From Tissierella_B sp964485455 (lineage in GTDB: Bacteria > Bacillota > Clostridia > Tissierellales > Tissierellaceae): DNA of 6,834 nt. The stretch spans positions 1 to 6,834 of the forward strand of contig CAZAJU010000101.1 in NCBI GenBank assembly GCA_964485455.1, given 5' to 3'. Positions 4,428 to 6,834 of the stretch are shown here, one piece after another (positions within the stretch are counted from its first letter, which is position 1; each line of letters starts with the position of its first letter). The notes beneath the pieces are model-generated. The model was not told the origin of the DNA. It was given only the letters and a program-made list of their open reading frames with translations, and searched no databases. The translations under genes and the position numbers were made by a program.

Positions 4428-4739
4428 TTAGAGCGACAGTTGCTCGAAGTCAGTGTAGTAGTTGGTGCCAACAGCTGACACTCTGTAGAAGTCAGTGTTG
4501 TTTGCATCATCGTGAAGCTGAATCACTTGGTAGTTCTCAGGGTTGCTGAAAATCTGTTTGGCAGTTGCTCCTTTGCAGCTCTTGCTGATGGCAGCAAACA
4601 CAGTGCCACCGAAGCGAATGCAAGGTTTAGTTGTGCCTTCCCAATTACGGGAGCAGGCTACTGCATCTTTGTCGTGCTGATTGTAGAACTCACGGATGCT
4701 GTAATTTTTGACAATTTTAATCTCATCGAGACGTGCCAT
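4428..4739 (-). CDS. Hypothetical 103-aa protein, GC-richer than its neighbours
   Basis: Complete leftward gene from ATG 4739-4737 to TAA, first in the left arm and closed by its own terminator. I do not recognise it. It begins MARLDEIKIVKNYSIREFY, has cysteines at 29, 40 and 55, a KPCIRFGGTVFAAISKS centre (38-54), and ends with a Tyr-rich stretch (FYRVSAVGTNYYTDFEQ, 84-100). There is no signal peptide or membrane segment. Base composition differs from the rest: 29 of 60 bases in 4441-4500 are G or C, against 18 of 60 in 5521-5580. Recent acquisition or strong expression could explain that. Own transcription unit and position next to the divergent region suggest an early or regulatory gene, which is inference. 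Confidence 0.75.
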   Translation of the reverse strand: MARLDEIKIVKNYSIREFYNQHDKDAVACSRNWEGTTKPCIRFGGTVFAAISKSCKGATAKQIFSNPENYQVIQLHDDANNTDFYRVSAVGTNYYTDFEQLSL

Positions 4740-4809
4740 AATAGTGGTGCCAAGTTATTAACCATCTAGCTCATCGGTTTTTTTGTTTATAATGCCAACT
4801 CGTGTTTTG

Positions 4810-4984
4810 CATATGCTGAAGATGTTGGCTGGTCTTCAGTATATGATGTTGCAAATGCTGGGGTTCGTGGTATTGAGGTCTTTCAGCAGACAATTTTGCC
4901 GAAAAGCCCGTCTCGTCAATGACTGACGGGGGTAATGCCCCATTTCGCAATAACTGGGGTAGGTGGTATTGCGGTATGTACCGC
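4810..4984. repeat. Cluster of inverted repeats
   Basis: Four main dyads lie in 175 bp. 4810-4821 pairs with 4834-4845 (12 bp, one G-U or mismatch). CCCGTC (4907-4912) pairs with GACGGG (4925-4930). CGCAATA (4946-4952) pairs with TATTGCG (4967-4973). GCGGTA (4971-4976) pairs with TACCGC (4979-4984). GGGGTAATGCCCC (4929-4941) adds a fifth short one. On the leftward transcript this could be a folded 5' leader of the 103-aa gene. Confidence 0.6.
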
Positions 4985-5220
4985 TCATGCCAATTGCTAA
5001 AAAATTTATATAATACCCTAAAATTTATATAATACCCCTGCTAATATAAAGCTTTAATCCTCTGATTTTAATGAAGCTCGTGTTTTAGTGAAATATTTAT
5101 GTGGTAATTTTCAAAAAGTACAGTTTAACTAATATAAAAACTGATGCTATAATAGAGCTGAAAATACCATCTAAATTAAGATTGACGGGGGTATAAAACC
5201 AACTCAAAAATGATGGGGGC
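4924..5220. repeat. Repeated TGACGGGGGTA motif with G-runs
   Basis: TGACGGGGGTA occurs at 4924-4934 and 5183-5193. Each is followed 28 bases later (G-run start to G-run start) by a second G-run: CTGGGGTA from 4956 and TGATGGGGGC from 5215. All lie on the + strand of an otherwise AT-rich spacer, like iterons or protein-binding sites. Confidence 0.5.
5001..5038. repeat. 19-bp tandem repeat, AT-rich with CCC end
   Basis: 5001-5019 and 5020-5038 are identical at 18 of 19 bases (AAAATTTATATAATACCC plus T or C). On the - strand each unit reads GGGTATTATATAAATTTT. A repeat at the junction of the GC-rich and AT-rich halves suits a DNA unwinding element or duplicated promoter. Confidence 0.7.
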
Positions 5221-5349
5221 GGTCAAACGTCGGAAAAAATAAAAACTAAATCAATAGTAACGTTGTTCGTATTTGCTTATTATAATATATATATTTTCTT
5301 TTTTGTGTTACTTTTTTCTTTTATATATTTTTAATTCAAAAAAAAGTCG

Positions 5350-5357
5350 TATTTTTG
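5350..5357 (+). promoter_or_regulatory. Bacteroidetes-type -7 box before the right arm
   Basis: TATTTTTG matches TAnnTTTG exactly and starts 19 bases before the ATG at 5369. Transcription would begin around 5362, leaving a very short A-rich leader and excluding any start further upstream. The -33 TTTG is not clear: only a T-rich stretch (5328-5332) lies near that distance. Confidence 0.5.
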
Positions 5358-5368
5358 CAAAAAAAGTT

Positions 5369-5734
5369 ATGATACACTTTTCAATAAATCATCAACGAAT
5401 AGTCTTCAAAAAAGGTAAGAAAGTTACCACATACTTACTGGTATATAAAGGTGTTGAAATCACTGTAAGTGAGAACAACATCAACATAGAAAACTCTTAT
5501 AAGATTACATCAAAGAAAGAAATCCGTGAAATACTTGATTACATTATAACTCATTGTGAATGCAAAGTAATTAAGCACAGAACATTAAATTCTATGCTAA
5601 ATGAGTGGGTAGCTCATAATAACATGTATATACTACATATAGCCAGAGAACGTACTGGAAGTGTAGACTTAAATTATCCTCAAGAAAAATTGGTATCAAT
5701 CTGTTATTGGTTCTTATCAAGAATAGTATTATAA
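5369..5734 (+). CDS. Hypothetical 121-aa protein, first gene of the right arm
   Basis: The frame stays open upstream to a TTG at 5273, which would add a membrane-like N-terminus, but that stretch is translated T- and A-runs and lies before the promoter box. ATG 5369 (MIHFSINHQR) is preferred. The N-terminal half alternates hydrophobic and charged residues as in a beta sheet (TYLLVYKGVEITVSEN, 21-36). The second half is helical, with LNEWVAHN (77-84) and RTGSVDLNYPQ (95-105), then a hydrophobic tail (WFLSRIVL). The LNEWVAHN and VDLNYPQ segments feel familiar from small proteins of Bacteroidales phages, but I know no function. It lies 58 bases before the amidase and is likely co-transcribed with it. 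Confidence 0.72.
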   Translation: MIHFSINHQRIVFKKGKKVTTYLLVYKGVEITVSENNINIENSYKITSKKEIREILDYIITHCECKVIKHRTLNSMLNEWVAHNNMYILHIARERTGSVDLNYPQEKLVSICYWFLSRIVL

Positions 5735-5780
5735 ATAAAAACAAAACGAAAAAAGACTTTATTAAATCACTTAAAATATT

Positions 5781-5785
5781 GGAGG
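5781..5785 (+). promoter_or_regulatory. Strong Shine-Dalgarno site of the amidase
   Basis: GGAGG stands 7 bases before ATG 5793. It is the only textbook ribosome-binding site before a gene in the window. Other starts have A-rich leaders, so the amidase may be translated at a higher rate or kept from an ancestor with different initiation signals. Confidence 0.7.
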
Positions 5786-5792
5786 AATTATA

Positions 5793-6296
5793 ATGGATAG
5801 TAGTTTTTTACTTAAAAAGAAAACAAATCTGACAATACCTCAACTTACAACGAAGCGTAAGATTAGTAAAATCATCCTTCATTGTAGTGCGACCGCTGAA
5901 GGTAAGGACTATACAGTCGATACTATTAGACGTTGGCATAAAGCTAGAGGTTTTAATGATATTGGCTATCACTTTGTTATTTATCGTGATGGTAGTATTA
6001 ATATAGGAAGAAACATTAATATTGTTGGAGCTCACACAACTGGTTATAATACAGGAAGTATTGGAATTTGCTATATTGGTGGTTGTGCTACAGATGGTAG
6101 GACTCCTAAAGATACTAGAACTCCTCAACAGAAAGAAGCATTATTTTCATTAGTACATGATTTACAGTGTATATATCCTACAGCTGAAATACATTGTCAT
6201 TATGAATATGCAAATAAAGCTTGCCCTAGCTTTAGATTAGAACGATTCAAACAAGAGTATAGCCTATGGCTAGAAATGCAAAAGCTAAAACAGTAA
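5793..6296 (+). CDS. N-acetylmuramoyl-L-alanine amidase (Amidase_2/PGRP type)
   Basis: This 167-aa enzyme should cut the bond between MurNAc and L-alanine of the peptidoglycan stem. After 25 basic, unstructured residues comes the whole zinc amidase domain of the T7-lysozyme type. It shows IILHCSAT with zinc ligand H30, GYHFVIYRDG with Y59 at the conserved tyrosine position, GAHTTGYNTGSIGICYIGG (79-97), TPQQKEAL (110-117), and HYEYANKACPSF (136-147), giving ligands H136 and C144 and the conserved K142. All active-site residues are present. There is no signal peptide or membrane helix, so it acts as a cytoplasmic endolysin released at lysis or as a virion-associated enzyme. The virion gene starts four bases downstream. 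It complements the anchored glucosaminidase of the opposite strand. Confidence 0.93.
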   Translation: MDSSFLLKKKTNLTIPQLTTKRKISKIILHCSATAEGKDYTVDTIRRWHKARGFNDIGYHFVIYRDGSINIGRNINIVGAHTTGYNTGSIGICYIGGCATDGRTPKDTRTPQQKEALFSLVHDLQCIYPTAEIHCHYEYANKACPSFRLERFKQEYSLWLEMQKLKQ

Positions 6297-6300
6297 TATT

Positions 6301-6834
6301 ATGCAATGGAATGAGCTCTCGGTATCAAATAAAGCAGCCTTGATGAGAATATATATTGAGAACGGCATTACAGATTTAGATGTAATGCAGGCTCACTATA
6401 ATCAGCAAGGTGGTAAGGTAGGGAGAAATAGTAACTCAGCTAATTCATACTCTTCCTTACCTAACAATAGCAGGACTTATGAAAGATGGGCTGATGCAAT
6501 AGCTCGTCATAAAAGTATTAATATAGCCAATGATAAAACATACGACTATAGAAGATACTATAATGAGAATACAGAAGCTGCTTGGAGAATGTTACAAGCT
6601 AATACTAAAGAGCATTTTCCAGATACATATAAGTTACCTGTTCACCCTACATTTAGTAATGAAAGTGTTTACTCTAGAGGTCCTCAAATGGGAGGCAACT
6701 GGCTGAACGATAGCACCTTTGTTCCTAGTGTAATCAACAGACAGTATTATCCTAATGTTTATCGTGAAGATAGACCTTACACGGAACGTGAAATATACCA
6801 GCATGAGTTTCAAAATGGTGGTATAGTCACTCCT
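6301..6834 (+). CDS. crAss-like phage virion (structural) protein, 3' end outside the window
   Basis: An ATG four bases after the amidase stop opens 178 codons with no stop up to the window edge. The beginning, MQWNELSVSNKAALMRIYIENGI, matches the Asn-x-Leu-Ser-x-x-x-(K/R)-Ala / Asn-Gly-Ile-Thr opening that I associate with large structural proteins of crAss-like and other Bacteroidales phages. It is followed by YERWADAIARHKSI (60-73). The module YDYRRYYNEN (81-90), HFPDTYKLPVHPTFSNESVY (105-124) is the most diagnostic part. A low-complexity Gly/Asn/Ser stretch (37-57) separates the two. Such proteins are normally much longer and form part of the tail or capsid surface. There is no clear Shine-Dalgarno site; coupling to the amidase is likely. 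The phage-type assignment is recognition, not a search. Confidence 0.82.
   Translation, partial: MQWNELSVSNKAALMRIYIENGITDLDVMQAHYNQQGGKVGRNSNSANSYSSLPNNSRTYERWADAIARHKSINIANDKTYDYRRYYNENTEAAWRMLQANTKEHFPDTYKLPVHPTFSNESVYSRGPQMGGNWLNDSTFVPSVINRQYYPNVYREDRPYTEREIYQHEFQNGGIVTP

Larger units (their letters stand above)
4740..5368. promoter_or_regulatory. Divergent intergenic region, origin or promoter candidate
   Basis: About 630 bp separate the leftward and rightward gene blocks with no convincing gene. Short frames at 4792-4926 (+, 44 aa) and 4836-4988 (-, 50 aa) overlap each other and look like chance. The left half (4800-4990) is GC-rich and full of inverted repeats; the right half is very AT-rich. 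It holds a 19-bp tandem repeat, repeated G-run motifs, a TTTAAC-N18-TATAAT pair (about 5124-5153, +) and the TATTTTTG box at 5350. Promoters for both arms must lie here. An AT-rich stretch beside dyads and direct repeats also fits a replication origin, but no known origin motif is seen. Confidence 0.55.

Noticed and set aside
4792..4926. 44-codon + strand frame in the divergent region
   Set aside because: It is methionine-rich and lies over inverted repeats in GC-rich DNA where stops are rare. There is no leader, and it overlaps a frame of similar length on the other strand.
4836..4988. 50-codon - strand frame upstream of the 103-aa gene
   Set aside because: It lies wholly inside the dyad cluster, its composition shows no domain, and it competes with the + frame. 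It could be a leader peptide, but nothing supports it beyond openness.
5124..5153. TTTAAC-N18-TATAAT, a sigma70-like promoter on the + strand
   Set aside because: The probable Bacteroidales host uses a different consensus, and such pairs are common by chance in AT-rich DNA. It is mentioned in the intergenic entry only.
6411..6421. TGGTAAGGTAG shared with the 1427-1470 hairpin arm
   Set aside because: A few 11-base matches are expected by chance in a window this size, and this one lies inside the virion gene's coding sequence.

Overview
The window looks like part of a double-stranded DNA phage genome of the crAss-like group (Crassvirales), infecting a gut Bacteroidales host. The strongest evidence is the open-ended gene at the right edge. 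It has the N-terminal pattern and the Tyr-Asp-Tyr-Arg / His-Pro-Thr-Phe-Ser-Asn-Glu-Ser module that I associate with large virion proteins of these phages. Low GC, tightly packed small genes, a phage tRNA, two different peptidoglycan hydrolases and Bacteroidetes-type -7 promoter boxes (TAnnTTTG) agree with this. The assignment rests on recognition, not on a database search.

Layout: everything left of about 4740 is transcribed leftward (- strand) and everything right of about 5369 rightward (+ strand). The left arm, read in its own direction, starts with a GC-richer 103-aa gene that ends in a strong intrinsic terminator. Next come an 11-bp tandem repeat and a tRNA-Arg(UCU). A compact gene run follows: a lipoprotein, a 47-aa two-helix membrane protein, a macro-like phage protein, a 27-bp inverted repeat, and two cysteine-rich probable zinc proteins. 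A gene is then cut by a 100-N assembly gap. Beyond the gap lie a non-coding stretch with repeats and a promoter-like site, a GC-richer island that may hold a 75-aa gene or a structured RNA, and a 13-bp hairpin. Then come a 50-aa gene coupled by ATGA overlap to a membrane-anchored glucosaminidase, about 300 bp of hairpins, and a 111-aa gene whose start looks frameshifted.

The divergent intergenic region (4740-5368, about 630 bp) is the most structured part. It has several inverted repeats, a 19-bp tandem repeat, a repeated TGACGGGGGTA motif among other G-runs, and a promoter box just before the first rightward gene. It is a natural candidate for the divergent promoters and possibly a replication origin.

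The right arm holds a conserved-looking 121-aa protein, an N-acetylmuramoyl-L-alanine amidase with all expected active-site residues, and the virion protein, in what looks like one operon. The amidase and the anchored glucosaminidase cut different bonds of peptidoglycan and sit on opposite transcripts, so they may serve different stages (lysis versus entry or envelope remodelling). The lipoprotein and the small membrane protein suggest that the left transcript alters the host envelope. I found no rRNA, CRISPR array, insertion sequence or integrase.
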